A stretch of 64,000 nt of DNA from Halorubrum persicum (lineage in GTDB: Archaea; Halobacteriota; Halobacteria; Halobacteriales; Haloferacaceae), in NCBI RefSeq assembly GCF_002727125.1, contig NZ_NHOA01000008.1:56846-120845 (forward strand). The letters are read 5' to 3'. Every line of letters starts with the position of its first letter. Position 1 is the stretch's first letter. The notes under the pieces are model-generated. The model ran no database searches. It had not been told where the DNA came from and saw only the letters and a list, made by a program, of their open reading frames with translations. The position numbers were made by a program, and so were the translations under genes. Shown one piece after another: positions 37,628 to 47,097 of the stretch.

Positions 37628-37939
37628 ATGCAACAAGTCATCAACCGGAAGCTCTACGACACGGAGCAAGCTGAACAGGTCGCCCGATACGCTCCCCTTA
37701 CCGATCGTGGCGATTTCAACTACCTGATCGAGACGTTGTACAAAACCACTGATGGAGAGTACTTTCTCCATGCTGAGGGCGGTGCTGCGACCAAGTGGGC
37801 TGAGAAAATCAGCAATCAACGTACTCCTGGCGAGGTGATCCAGCTGCTAACAGATGAAGAAGCAGTTGACTGGTGCGAAGAACGGTCGATCGATGGAGAG
37901 ATCGTCGTTGAGGAGTTCGGCGGTTTGATCGAGCAGTAG
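37628..37939 (+). CDS. Small conserved protein of the 'ETLYxTxxGEYFLHxEGG' type
   Basis: A 103-residue protein. The pattern NYLIETLYKTTDGEYFLHAE followed by GGAATKWAEKI and LLTDEEAVDWCEER is familiar from small proteins of unknown function in bacteria and their phages (INGKxYDTETAxxxG...GEYFLHGEGG...PLTEEEA). It is unusual to see it in an archaeal island. Start and TATA box are well placed. Function unknown. Confidence 0.65.
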   Translation: MQQVINRKLYDTEQAEQVARYAPLTDRGDFNYLIETLYKTTDGEYFLHAEGGAATKWAEKISNQRTPGEVIQLLTDEEAVDWCEERSIDGEIVVEEFGGLIEQ

Positions 37940-38077
37940 GCAATCCTTCCAGGTTACTATTATAGGTCTACAACCCGGCAGTGGCGAGGCTACGAAGGCT
38001 TTACTGTGAAGTTCGTTCATAAGAATCTCGCCCGAGAGCTATTGACTCGGGTGCTGACTGAGTAGTAGTTACCGCGG

Positions 38078-39061
38078 TCACCCGCTTGTCGAGCGCGTGT
38101 GATAACTGGATCCAGGTTCGAATTCGGTAAGTTCCTGAATCCGGGCTTCGAGTTCTTCGATTTCCTCTCGGAGTTCCGCGGCTTCCTCGCCATCTGTAGC
38201 CGCGAGTTGATCTTTGAGACCTTGCAAACGCGTCTCCTTGCGTTCCTCATCAACCTCAGCTTTCCGAACGTACTCGCGTTCTTCGATTTCGTACACGTCG
38301 GACTCGCTCAACTCCGTTACGTCTAGCGCATCATCGACTTTGTTTCGGTCGACGCCCAATACCCGCCCACGTTCGATGCCAGCTGCTTCGAGTGTCTCCA
38401 GGACTTCTTCGTCGTCTTTCAGTGATCGGTTCCGACGCGTCGTCCGCTGGACAGCACCGAACGGACCAGTAACGGGGCGGTCGTGATGCAGCCGAGTCAA
38501 CAGTATGTCTGCCACGTCTTTACGAAGCCCATCTGCATTGCGTTGCACATCCGACAGCAGCGTGTAGAGATTGACGAGCGTATCTGTCCCTAACTCTTCG
38601 AGTACGTCCACATCATGACGTTCGAGCGCATCAACCAGCAATAGCGCGTCCGCATACACGTCCAGATCAGGTTCCGTCCGGTCAACTGACTCTCTCGTCG
38701 TCTCTTTCTCAAGCACTTGGCTTGTTGTTGGTCCCTCTGTTTCGACGATTATCCCTTGCTCTCCATCAATTTCGAACCGTGGATGGAGACTCAGTACCGC
38801 CGGATACGGATCGGCATCGGGTGGGAGTCGATCAAGCTCAAATCCATCTGGATCGTCACTTATGCGACGGTACAGCGTTTCGAACTGGTCGCGCTGAAGG
38901 GGTCGCTGGTCATCTTTTTCGTCGAGGTCGATAATAACGCGCTGTTGCTGCACGTCAGTGATACGGAATCGCTTGTGTGACAGCGGCGTAATGAGCGTCG
39001 CTCCCTCAGAAAGCTCATCCAGTTCTTCGAGAAGCGTGTTCCACGAAACGCTGAATGACAT
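38078..39061 (-). CDS. Hypothetical protein with C-terminal coiled coil
   Basis: A 327-residue protein from ATG 39061 (MSFSVSWNTLLEELDELSEG). Residues 1-110 form a small domain (ATLITPLSHKRFRITDVQQQ, IIDLDEKDDQRPLQRDQFET). The middle is helical (ALERHDVDVLEELGTDTLVN), and about 270-320 form an acidic coiled coil (EEAAELREEIEELEARIQEL). No family is recognised. It lies downstream of the XPB-Bax1 pair on the same strand. Confidence 0.65.
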   Translation of the reverse strand: MSFSVSWNTLLEELDELSEGATLITPLSHKRFRITDVQQQRVIIDLDEKDDQRPLQRDQFETLYRRISDDPDGFELDRLPPDADPYPAVLSLHPRFEIDGEQGIIVETEGPTTSQVLEKETTRESVDRTEPDLDVYADALLLVDALERHDVDVLEELGTDTLVNLYTLLSDVQRNADGLRKDVADILLTRLHHDRPVTGPFGAVQRTTRRNRSLKDDEEVLETLEAAGIERGRVLGVDRNKVDDALDVTELSESDVYEIEEREYVRKAEVDEERKETRLQGLKDQLAATDGEEAAELREEIEELEARIQELTEFEPGSSYHTRSTSG

Positions 39062-39139
39062 ATCAGACTCAACGACCTGAAGTGGTAAAATCCTACAGGC
39101 CACAGCTATCCCCTACTGCACGAGTAATTGTTTGACAGA

Positions 39140-39289
39140 TTACTGCGGCTGAACTGGTTCTTTGCACTTGGGACACTCAGCGTACACCCGGTCCTCATTA
39201 TTAACGACGTACTCGATCAGAATTGCGTTACGAGGGACAGGTAGCTCACAGAAGGGGCACGCACCAAGACTGGATGGTGCTTGTGACAT
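39140..39289 (-). CDS. Small CPxC zinc-finger protein
   Basis: A 49-residue protein from MSQAPSSLGACPFCELPVPR; a second pair is in VYAECPKCKEPVQPQ. The two CPxC knuckles are characteristic of the many small zinc proteins of haloarchaea, mostly of unknown function. It sits between the Bax1-like gene and the coiled-coil gene. Confidence 0.65.
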   Translation of the reverse strand: MSQAPSSLGACPFCELPVPRNAILIEYVVNNEDRVYAECPKCKEPVQPQ

Positions 39290-39401
39290 GGTAAGGGGGA
39301 ACTTGGAGCGTGTGACAGGTTCCAAGTTCCATTCTGTAGTTCGTGTTCTGGGCTAAAATAGCTCACCCAACCAAAGTGAAAGTGGAACGGAGAGAAAAGA
39401 T

Positions 39402-40748
39402 TCAGTTAGTCCTGACCGGCGTACTTGCGTGTTCTTCGGCTAATTCCACCACATCATACACATGGATTCCTGACTTGAACCAGAGTACTCTATCTTCGGT
39501 CCCAGAAAAGTCATCAGCAGAACACTCCAGGCGCTCCGAAACAGCAACCAAGAGATGGTCAAGATCGGCTTCCTGTATCTTCGCTAGCTTTTCATCCAGG
39601 TATTCCGGCGTCCAAAACCCGACAATCTCCAGAATCGCCCGTCGACCATCGGGATGCTCAAGCGCGAAATCAGGGATCATCACCTCAGCACCCAAATCCA
39701 GTACATCATCCTCTCGTACTAGTTCCCAGTCCGTGTTTGCTCGCGCCCATTTCTGCGCAAGCGTCTGCTCCAGATCACTATCGAAATCAGTCCGTGCGCT
39801 GTAATGCGAGGATAACCCTGCCGTGTGATCCAACTCAAACGGGACTGTCTCGTTCGTAGTGTCGTCGTGCAAAATCTCCGCAGTCATCTCCCACCGGTCA
39901 CACAACGGGAGCGCGGGCAGGAAATTCGCCATCCGGATCCCATACTTCCGGGATTTGGTGAACAGGGATGCTGGCCCGTCAAGTATCGCTTCGTACCCGT
40001 CTGCAGAATCCGTATCAGGGACGCGGTTCCCGTCCGTGTCGATCGGGTAGATGCGATGCATCAGCCCGAACAGCTTGACGTAGCTGAACACGGTACTGAA
40101 ATGGTCCCACACCCGGATCCGCATCCGTGACGCATCGTACAGCACCGCCTGTGCCAGTGCAAGGTTATATCGCGTCAACAGCCACTCAACGGTGATCGTA
40201 TCCTCTGCGTAGACTTCCTCGCTATCCCCCGTCAACCGTGTCGTCGACACACTATCATCCGACGCCTCGTAACTATCCACGACTTGGTCCCCGAAGCGAA
40301 CGAGCCGCTTGTTGTCTTCGAGATCCGCATACATCCCCCGATAACACTCTTCCAGTGAAATCCCGAGCTGGTCAGCTACCGTACTGTAGACTTCCAATTG
40401 TTGCGTATCCTCTCCGAGTGTCGGCTGCCGAACGATCGGATACGACTCGTTCGCTTTCTCAAACAGTCGCTGTCGAATCTCTTGTGGGTCGGCTGCTGCG
40501 ACAGTCTCGAATTCACACTCGTCTTGGAGCAACTTCGCTAGGCCTTGAACGATCTTGTAGTCTGTATCTGCGATCGTCAACTGGTCAATTGTCTCCTCTA
40601 ATTCGCCTTTCGGCTCGCCCACGTGCTCCCTGAAAATCTGAATCAATTCGGCAGTCGTCTCACGATAGCGCTCGTCGCCGGGATCGATGAACAGCGGCTG
40701 AATAGTCCCATCGCGTGTGCGCGAGCGAGCAAGGTCAGCTGTCAGCAC
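39402..40748 (-). CDS. Bax1-like (DUF790) nuclease partner of XPB
   Basis: A 448-residue protein. The N terminus MLTADLARSRTRDGTIQPLF and the helical first half match DUF790/Bax1, an archaeal protein that binds XPB helicase and has structure-specific nuclease activity. The C-terminal nuclease core has PDFALEHPDGRRAILEIVGF (about 356-376), with the Asp and Glu of a PD-(D/E)XK-like site, then WTPEYLDEKLAKIQEADLDH. It overlaps the XPB-like gene by 14 bases. Archaeal XPB-Bax1 is implicated in DNA repair; here it is carried by an accessory island. Confidence 0.8.
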   Translation of the reverse strand: MLTADLARSRTRDGTIQPLFIDPGDERYRETTAELIQIFREHVGEPKGELEETIDQLTIADTDYKIVQGLAKLLQDECEFETVAAADPQEIRQRLFEKANESYPIVRQPTLGEDTQQLEVYSTVADQLGISLEECYRGMYADLEDNKRLVRFGDQVVDSYEASDDSVSTTRLTGDSEEVYAEDTITVEWLLTRYNLALAQAVLYDASRMRIRVWDHFSTVFSYVKLFGLMHRIYPIDTDGNRVPDTDSADGYEAILDGPASLFTKSRKYGIRMANFLPALPLCDRWEMTAEILHDDTTNETVPFELDHTAGLSSHYSARTDFDSDLEQTLAQKWARANTDWELVREDDVLDLGAEVMIPDFALEHPDGRRAILEIVGFWTPEYLDEKLAKIQEADLDHLLVAVSERLECSADDFSGTEDRVLWFKSGIHVYDVVELAEEHASTPVRTN

Positions 40749-42147
40749 TCCCAGTCACCCCCTGGCGGCGATGCGAGGAAACGTACTGCTCTTTCGTGTC
40801 CTCAGTAATGATCTCGTAGAGACGGGCTGGTTGGCGATCGTCGGTTGGGCGTAGGATTCGACCAAGTCGCTGGGCGTACTGCCGTTTCGACGCGCTACCT
40901 GAAAGGATAATCCCGACGTTCGCCGCCGGCACATCAATCCCTTCATCAAGCACCTGTGACGTGACAAGCATTGAGTATTCACCCGTTCGGAACTGCTCCA
41001 GGATCTCCGTCCGTTCATCTGTTTCCGTTTGGTGGGTAATACAGGGCACGATGAATTCTTGGGAGATTTCGTAGGCGAAGTCGTTGTTGGCCGTGAAAAT
41101 AATTGTGCGGTCCTCATAGTGTCGCTTGAGCAGGTTATCGAGAGTATCCAGCTTCTTTTCGGCGGTCCGGGCGATCTCTTCGGCCCGTTGCTTGGCGATC
41201 AGTGCCCGCCGGCCCTGGGGGTCGTACGACGTGCGCTTCAAGAACTCCGCGTATCCGTCTTCCTTCCAAATGTCGAAGTTATGGGAATCGACGTAGTCGC
41301 GGTAGATCTGATATTCTTCGCCGTACTGTTTCCGTTCTTCGTCGGTGAGATCAACTTTGAGATGAATCGTTTCGTACTCGCTAAGATACTCGCCAGCGAG
41401 TTCATCTACCTCTTCCTCATAGACGACGGGCCCGATCAGCTCTTCTAGCACCTCGTGTTGTCCATCGGATCGCTCGTACGTAGCGGTGAGTCCGAGCCGA
41501 TACGGGGCGATGGTCATCTCGGGAATCTGTTGGTAGGTCGGTGCTGGCAGGTGGTGTACCTCGTCTACGACAAGTAGGCCGAATCGGTCGCCGTACTCGT
41601 TGATATACCGATACGCGGAATCGTACGTCGTTACAGTGAGGTCTGTTACGTTGTGGCTCCCACCGCCAAGAACACCAACCTCATCGGAGAGTTGGTTACC
41701 GAAGGCGTTAGTCAGCGTGGCATGCCACTGGTTCATCAGATCAATCGTCGGCACCACAATGAGCGTGCTGACGCCAGCGTCAGCGATGGCTTGGACAGCC
41801 AGGAACGTTTTTCCGCTCCCGGTCGGCAGGACAACGCTGCCTCTCCTGTCGTGATCGACCCATGCTGTGAGGGCGGCTTGTTGGTAGTCGCGGGGTTCGA
41901 TCGCAACGGCAGTCGACAGATGGAAATCGCTGTAGGCGCGCGCTGTATCTTCAAGCGTTTCAACAGTCGCGTCCGATTCGTGAAGTGTCGCTTGGTCCCT
42001 ACTGTTGACCTGCGCCCACGTTCGCAGGGCCTTGTAATGATGCGCTTGTGCTCGATATTCCGCAACGCGATCATCCCACTCAGCATACGGCACTGACTCA
42101 GGAGCGTTCTCCAAGAGCAGCGTGCCGTCCTCGAACACAATACGCAT
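40735..42147 (-). CDS. XPB/Rad25-like DNA helicase
   Basis: A 470-residue superfamily 2 helicase. Residues 1-85 are the small N-terminal region; Walker A is VVLPTGSGKTFLAVQAIA (about 107), the DEVH box is LLVVDEVHHLPAPTYQQIPE (about 196), motif III is RLGLTATYERSD and motif VI is QYAQRLGRILRPTD. The TYERSD region is where XPB has its RED-like element. Its partner Bax1 follows with a 14-base overlap, the arrangement known in many archaea. Start at 42147 gives MRIVFEDGTLLLENAP. Confidence 0.82.
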   Translation of the reverse strand: MRIVFEDGTLLLENAPESVPYAEWDDRVAEYRAQAHHYKALRTWAQVNSRDQATLHESDATVETLEDTARAYSDFHLSTAVAIEPRDYQQAALTAWVDHDRRGSVVLPTGSGKTFLAVQAIADAGVSTLIVVPTIDLMNQWHATLTNAFGNQLSDEVGVLGGGSHNVTDLTVTTYDSAYRYINEYGDRFGLLVVDEVHHLPAPTYQQIPEMTIAPYRLGLTATYERSDGQHEVLEELIGPVVYEEEVDELAGEYLSEYETIHLKVDLTDEERKQYGEEYQIYRDYVDSHNFDIWKEDGYAEFLKRTSYDPQGRRALIAKQRAEEIARTAEKKLDTLDNLLKRHYEDRTIIFTANNDFAYEISQEFIVPCITHQTETDERTEILEQFRTGEYSMLVTSQVLDEGIDVPAANVGIILSGSASKRQYAQRLGRILRPTDDRQPARLYEIITEDTKEQYVSSHRRQGVTGSADS

Positions 42148-42462
42148 ACTTTGTGTCGATTAAAAGCCCGTCGTACTTGTCCTTGAGGAATGAGTATGGG
42201 GAAATTCCGTCAGGTCTGGAAACAGATAGAGAAGTACGAGAAATATCGACTCTCTGTACCGGAGCACGAGGATATAATGGTACGAGACTCACAGGATGCT
42301 CTTCCGACTGAGTTTAACTGTAACTATGGGTTCGTACGGACGCTAAACCCTACCAGAGTACTGTTGAGCGGGGCCATTGACTGCTTTGCGGTCAACGTGT
42401 TTCGCTGAGTTAAGCAAACGCCGGGAGAAAATAGTTAGCACGATCTGTTGACCTTTTCACTT

Positions 42463-42641
42463 ATCTGATACCCACCCACACCCCTCATTTCGTACGTTTC
42501 TACCCGAGCAAGGATGGTCAAGAGATTAGCGAAGTGTTGTAGATCTCCAAGAACCATCCGATACCCGCCCACTCACACCCCTTGTTTCGTACGTTTCTAC
42601 CCGAGCAAGGATGGTCAAGAGATTAGCGAAGTGTTGTAGAT
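42463..42641 (-). repeat. Tandem ORB-like repeats, left arm of the origin
   Basis: Two direct units (42463-42544 and 42556-42641) share a 57-base identical block (42488-42544 and 42585-42641). Each starts with C-rich text (CACCCCTCATTTCGTACG) that is the inverse of the G-rich units at 43.5 kb. On the minus strand the core reads GAAACGTACGAAATGAGGGG, resembling haloarchaeal origin recognition boxes with a G string. Confidence 0.75.
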
Positions 42642-42840
42642 TCCGTGAATCCATTTGGGGTATTTAAATATAGTATTGATCTTATGATAGTTATAGATAA
42701 ATTCGATCCATAGGGCTTCTACAGCCCATTCACAGATATATATTGCCTTTACAGTAAACTTTATAAATAAATAATATACTAGTGATATAATAAATAATAG
42801 TAGTTAGGTAGAAGGAAGGGTATTAACCTTAGCGTGAAGG
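42642..42840. other. AT-rich segment, likely DNA unwinding element
   Basis: Nearly all A/T, with runs such as TTTATAAATAAATAATATAC, and no gene. It is adjacent to the ORB-like repeats and upstream of an orc1/cdc6 gene, the expected place of origin melting. Confidence 0.6.
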
Positions 42841-42876
42841 AGAACGCGGGCAAGCAGTCTGATAGGTGGTCAGACA

Positions 42877-43480
42877 ATGCTCGACCGCGTAGTTGAGAAA
42901 GCACGCGAACAAGAAGTGTGAGGATACTCCGACGGAACAGCGCGTTGAGGCAGCGTTCCTGTATCACGCCGGTCTCTCGTATCGTCGCGTCCAGCGGGTA
43001 GTCAGGGAGTCATACGAGGCTGTGCGCCAGTAGTATCATCGATTGGCGTATCTGTTTGATCCCGATTTGACTACCATTCGACGGTTGCAATCGACGAGAC
43101 CAAACTGAACTTCGAAGATACCGAGGTCTACGTCTGGGCTGTAGTCGATGTGGATACCTTCGAGGTTATCCACATCGAGGTGCCTCTTGGCCGATCTGAC
43201 CTCGACACACTGTTGTTCCTCAAGCGAGTACTGAAGGGCTGTCGTGGCGATCCTGTTGTACTCGTGGAGCGCAGACAGTGGTACAATTGGGCGCTTGAGG
43301 ACCTCGATCTCTGTGAGCCACGTCGAGAAACGTAGGGAATGGTCTCTAGTCGAAGCCTGGTTCGGCCTGCTGGAATACCGAACCAGGCTCTTCTACAACC
43401 GGTTCTCCCACTATAGCTCCTGAAAATCGGTAGAGCGCTGGGTCAAAGCCTTCGCAGCCTTCCGCAATGCAATCCTCTAA
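42877..43480 (+). pseudogene. Degenerate DDE transposase (IS6-like haloarchaeal type)
   Basis: Reading from MLDRVVEKAREQEV, the frame is stopped by TGA after 14 codons, shifts, hits TAG in place of a Trp codon (VRQ-stop-YHRLAYLFDP), and resumes with AVDETKLNFEDTEVYVWAVV, DVDTFEVIHIEVPLGRSDLD, LEDLDLCEPRRET and WFGLLEYRTRLFYNRF in different frames. The DDE motifs (VDET..., D) remain recognisable. It is a dead IS remnant lying between the two arms of the origin. Terminal repeats were not found. Confidence 0.75.
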
Positions 43481-43494
43481 CCTTGACACCCTTG

Positions 43495-43608
43495 TCTACT
43501 CCCACCGATAACACAGAAACGAACGAAATGAGGGGTGGGGGTCCTTACGGTAATGCCAGTCTACCCCCACTGATAACACAGAAACGAACGAAATGAGGGG
43601 TGGGGGTG
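43495..43608 (+). repeat. Tandem ORB-like repeats, right arm of the origin
   Basis: Two direct units (43495-43542 and 43560-43608) share a 36-base identical block containing GAAACGAACGAAATGAGGGG and ending in a G string. They are in inverted orientation to the units at 42.5 kb. A pair of inverted G-string-bearing boxes upstream of an orc1/cdc6 gene is the usual haloarchaeal origin layout. Confidence 0.78.
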
Positions 43609-43753
43609 TCCCAAGGATATAATATTAATACCTACTTCGCTCCTCTACTCAAACCTAAAATACACAAAAAGAAAGTCATCTCTCAAACCGTAATGGAACA
43701 CTTGATTGAATAGCACACTCATATATTCTCCTAATTCGTATCTACCACAAGTG

Positions 43754-44989
43754 ATGATATTCAAAACAAGACAACCATTTCGAGATGAGTATACTCCCGA
43801 CGAGATCGTAGCACATGACGAAACGATCTCTGAGCTAGTGAATATTTTCCAAGAGTACATAGATGGTTTTCAAGCCCCATCTCTCTTGATTTATGGTGAC
43901 TACGGAACAGGGAAGCGAACAGTCGTACAACATTTTTTATCAATATTTGAGAACGAGATTGATAGAGACATTGAAATTCTGACGGTCAATTGTAACAAAG
44001 ACACCTCGTTATATCAAATATTTGTTGAACTTGCTAGCAGAATTTGTGAAGAAGATTACCCTAGTGGTACACATCAGGATAAGTTAGAAAAGGCAATTCT
44101 ACGACGAATGGATGATCCATCTACTGTTTGGTATATTATATTAGAAAATCTTGAAAAATTCAATGAATGTAAAATACCATTCGAAGAGATACAGCAATCA
44201 ATTTCAACGTACGGAGCAAACCGGACAGAATGTGGAGTAATCGGAATTAGTAATGAGTCTGCTCTCGTTGAGTCTATTTCAATGGATGTACTCCAGCGGC
44301 CAGATATGAACATACTGGAAACCACCCCATATGATGCCCCTCAATTACAGGAAATTTTGAAGCTTCATGCGGACGAAGCGTTCAGGGAAAATGCACTTGC
44401 TGATGCAGTAATACCGAAATGTGCGGCAATTATATCTCAGGAAACAGGGAGTGCAAGAGATGCACTTCAATTGCTTGAGTTGGCCGGGTACGTAGCGTAT
44501 CGAAACAATAAGTCAAGAGTGACATTAGCTCATTTGGATACAGCGACAAAATCTCGTGACGCTCTCAACACATATTACACATTTAAGCAGGATCTCACGC
44601 CGAAAGAACAATTGATCTGTGTTATTATCGCCGTTCACAATAAAATGGATGAAAAGCCAATCTCTACTGACGAATTATATGATAAGTACGATAGAGAATG
44701 TCAATCGTTTAATCTTGATAATATCTCAAAGCGAAGGGTCCAACAACTGATCGCTAATCTACGAGAAAAAGGAGTTGTACGCACACAAGAACACAACATC
44801 GGCCGTGCAGGCGGAACTTGGTCATCGCACGAAGTCACAATACCGCCTCATGAGATCTTTCAACCTGCCGTAGCAACCACCGGCCGATTTGTTAGATACC
44901 TTCGTAACAACAATATCTCGGTTGATCCCTTAGCGATTCCAAACCCTGAAGTAAACATCCAAACATTCGTTTCAGACAGCTGGTCATAA
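43754..44989 (+). CDS. Divergent Orc1/Cdc6 replication initiator
   Basis: A 411-residue initiator from the ATG giving MIFKTRQPFRDEYTPDEIVA, the usual Orc1/Cdc6 opening. The AAA+ module has LLIYGDYGTGKRTVVQHFLS (Walker A, about 47-55) and VWYIILENLEKFNECKIPFE, where the normal Walker B D-E reads as Leu-Glu-Asn, so ATP hydrolysis may be altered. The sensor/lid region is RDALQLLELAGYVAYRNNKS. The C-terminal winged helix (KEQLICVIIAVHNKMDEKPI, KRRVQQLIANLREKGVV) binds DNA. The gene is AT-rich and lies next to the inverted ORB-like repeats, consistent with a plasmid-type origin-initiator pair. Confidence 0.85.
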   Translation: MIFKTRQPFRDEYTPDEIVAHDETISELVNIFQEYIDGFQAPSLLIYGDYGTGKRTVVQHFLSIFENEIDRDIEILTVNCNKDTSLYQIFVELASRICEEDYPSGTHQDKLEKAILRRMDDPSTVWYIILENLEKFNECKIPFEEIQQSISTYGANRTECGVIGISNESALVESISMDVLQRPDMNILETTPYDAPQLQEILKLHADEAFRENALADAVIPKCAAIISQETGSARDALQLLELAGYVAYRNNKSRVTLAHLDTATKSRDALNTYYTFKQDLTPKEQLICVIIAVHNKMDEKPISTDELYDKYDRECQSFNLDNISKRRVQQLIANLREKGVVRTQEHNIGRAGGTWSSHEVTIPPHEIFQPAVATTGRFVRYLRNNNISVDPLAIPNPEVNIQTFVSDSWS

Positions 44990-45136
44990 CCTGTGCCCCT
45001 GTAGTTACGAGGAAACTCTGGAGATGGTTGAGTGCAGGAGCGACAGGTGAACCGGCAAGACTGATCTTTCATTCGCTGTTTCAGGAACAGAGGTTCTGAA
45101 ACGCCAATACAGTGAGAGCGAGGACGCTAAACAGAT

Positions 45137-45676
45137 ACTCGAGAAGAGTTGTTCGCTGATCTGGACAGTCGTCTCAGAAGTCGATTTAGTAGCTCTGAAC
45201 GGATACGGTTCGACCAGTACACTGAGGGTGAATTAGTATCTATCTTAGAGGCACGAGCACGGTGGGGATTATCGCCAGACGCAGTCGAGACACCGGAACT
45301 GCAGGTTATGGCGGATGCAGCTGCCGGTGACGCTCGAACCGCGATCGGGATTCTTCGTACTGCAGCCCGGTATGCAGACCGAGATGCCGTAGGTGAGATT
45401 AAACGCGAGGTGATTACGGAAGCGATTCCGGAAGCGAAATCGGAAATTCACCGGAAAAGCCTCGATAAACTCAATCCTCACCAGCAAGCGCTATATGAAG
45501 TCATCACGGACGCCGAGGAGATCGGACCGAGTGAGTTGTACGAAGAGTACACGGAACGCGTGGCTGATCCGAAGACGAAACGGATGGTTCGGAACTACCT
45601 TTCTAAAATGGAGCACTATAACCGGATAGTCGCAGAGGGGAAGACATGTGGCCGGACCTACTGTCCAGTGCCGTGA
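45137..45676 (+). pseudogene. C-terminal fragment of a second Orc1/Cdc6
   Basis: From TREELFADLDSRLRSRFSSS the frame matches the second half of an Orc1/Cdc6: YTEGELVSILEARARWGLSP, AAAGDARTAIGILRTAARYA and a C-terminal winged helix (LNPHQQALYEVITDAEEIGP, MVRNYLSKMEHYNRIVAEGK). There is no Walker A/B and an in-frame stop lies just upstream, so the N-terminal half is gone. It is more GC-rich and more standard in sequence than the intact neighbour, suggesting a different origin. Confidence 0.75.
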
Positions 45677-45723
45677 ATCTTGTCAGAAGGCAATCTATGC
45701 ATAGGGATCTTCTATATTCGAAC

Positions 45724-46428
45724 TTAACTGAGAAGGGTCTGGACAGTTGTATCTCTCGGATCTATAATATCGAGATTTATTTCTGGGTAAAGTATGTCGC
45801 GGATCACTTGCAAAACAATTCGTTGATGGGCGTCTTCCGTAATATCCGGGTCTGTAGAAGCTAGTATCTGCACACCATGGTGTTTCTCAATATAGGCGGC
45901 ATCAACCAGTATTTCGGCATCATGGTCAATATCTAACCGCCGATTGATTTCAGTACTTAATTCAGAATCATTGAACTGATCAAATGCCTCATCCAGTTCG
46001 GAATCCAAAACTACTCGCTTACACTCTCCCATTTGCTGGAAGCACCGGCGAATCACTGAGAGTTGCTCAGCTGTACTCTCATACTTATGCATATTCATCT
46101 TCACTCCTTTCCGAAGGTGCGTCTGGTCATTAGAATTGGAATGACTATCACCCCATCCCAACTCGTATTCAAAAATATCGTTGTCGGTCTCTAAAATAAA
46201 ATCCTCTATGTCTTGGTACAGCAACCGGCGTCGTTCACAGAGGTTTTCGAATTCATCGATGGCTTTCCCACCAGCGACTACATAGATCTCTGGTAACTCG
46301 AAATACTCCCGACAACCCTTATCATATTCAAATTCAGCATCTCCATCTGTTGCAGCAGCGAGAATCGTCGAATACAGATAATTCACCAGAATATTATTAT
46401 CAACATTCACCGAGACTGCCTCTGTCAT
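45724..46428 (-). CDS. PIN-like nuclease candidate
   Basis: A 234-residue protein. The early VNVDNNILVNYLYSTILAAA carries an Asp like the first PIN acidic residue; YVVAGGKAIDEFENLCERRR and the late DHDAEILVDAAYIEKHHGVQ / ILASTDPDI supply further acidic positions. The pattern suggests a diverged PIN nuclease. Its start overlaps the stop of the coiled-coil gene upstream (ATGA at 46428), so both act together. That partner has been split by an IS. Confidence 0.55.
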   Translation of the reverse strand: MTEAVSVNVDNNILVNYLYSTILAAATDGDAEFEYDKGCREYFELPEIYVVAGGKAIDEFENLCERRRLLYQDIEDFILETDNDIFEYELGWGDSHSNSNDQTHLRKGVKMNMHKYESTAEQLSVIRRCFQQMGECKRVVLDSELDEAFDQFNDSELSTEINRRLDIDHDAEILVDAAYIEKHHGVQILASTDPDITEDAHQRIVLQVIRDILYPEINLDIIDPRDTTVQTLLS

Positions 46429-47097
46429 TCATTGCCCCTCAGATAATCCCTGGACATTTCATGGATAGACACCATCATCTCACTATTTTCATTAGCGGTG
46501 AATTCTTCCGAGGATGGGCTTAACCCGACTTTAACACGCTCTTCACGGAGTCCCTGCGTTCTCCGACTAAGCGTAGTATGGAATCGTGAGAACCTCTCCT
46601 CGTGCTTCTGCCGTAATTCTTCCTCGTTCGGGCCTGTCGCAGTTTTACTTGATATTTTCAACGCTGGGTACTGCCATACGAACTTATAGAAGAAGTCTCC
46701 AAGACTATTCACGAGTTCTTTCTGTTTATCGGTGAGAGACGACAGATGTGTGAGCTTAGTCAGGATAATCTCTATTTCATCTGTAGCGTTCCGTACAGGG
46801 AGACGACATTCGTCAAAACCATCCATTCGAGCTATGTCTAACTGGATTTCAGAAACCAACCGTCGGAACTTTTTCTCTTCATTTCGGGAAAGGACACCAT
46901 CGTCACTACCGCTCCCCCAGTCACTTAGAGTAGTCTCTTGATCGGGGCCTTCAACTAACTCATCGATCTGTTCAAGTTTCTCTCGGAGTTTGGTGGAGTG
47001 AACGTACAGATCCTCATACTTATCGTCTGCACAGGCTCTGTAGAAATCGCAGAGGAATTCGGTCTTCCCGGTGTATACGACATCCTTGAGGGTATAG

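Noticed and set aside
42190..42408. 72-codon frame upstream of the XPB gene
   Set aside because: No pattern recognised and no supporting promoter; could be a remnant but not supported.
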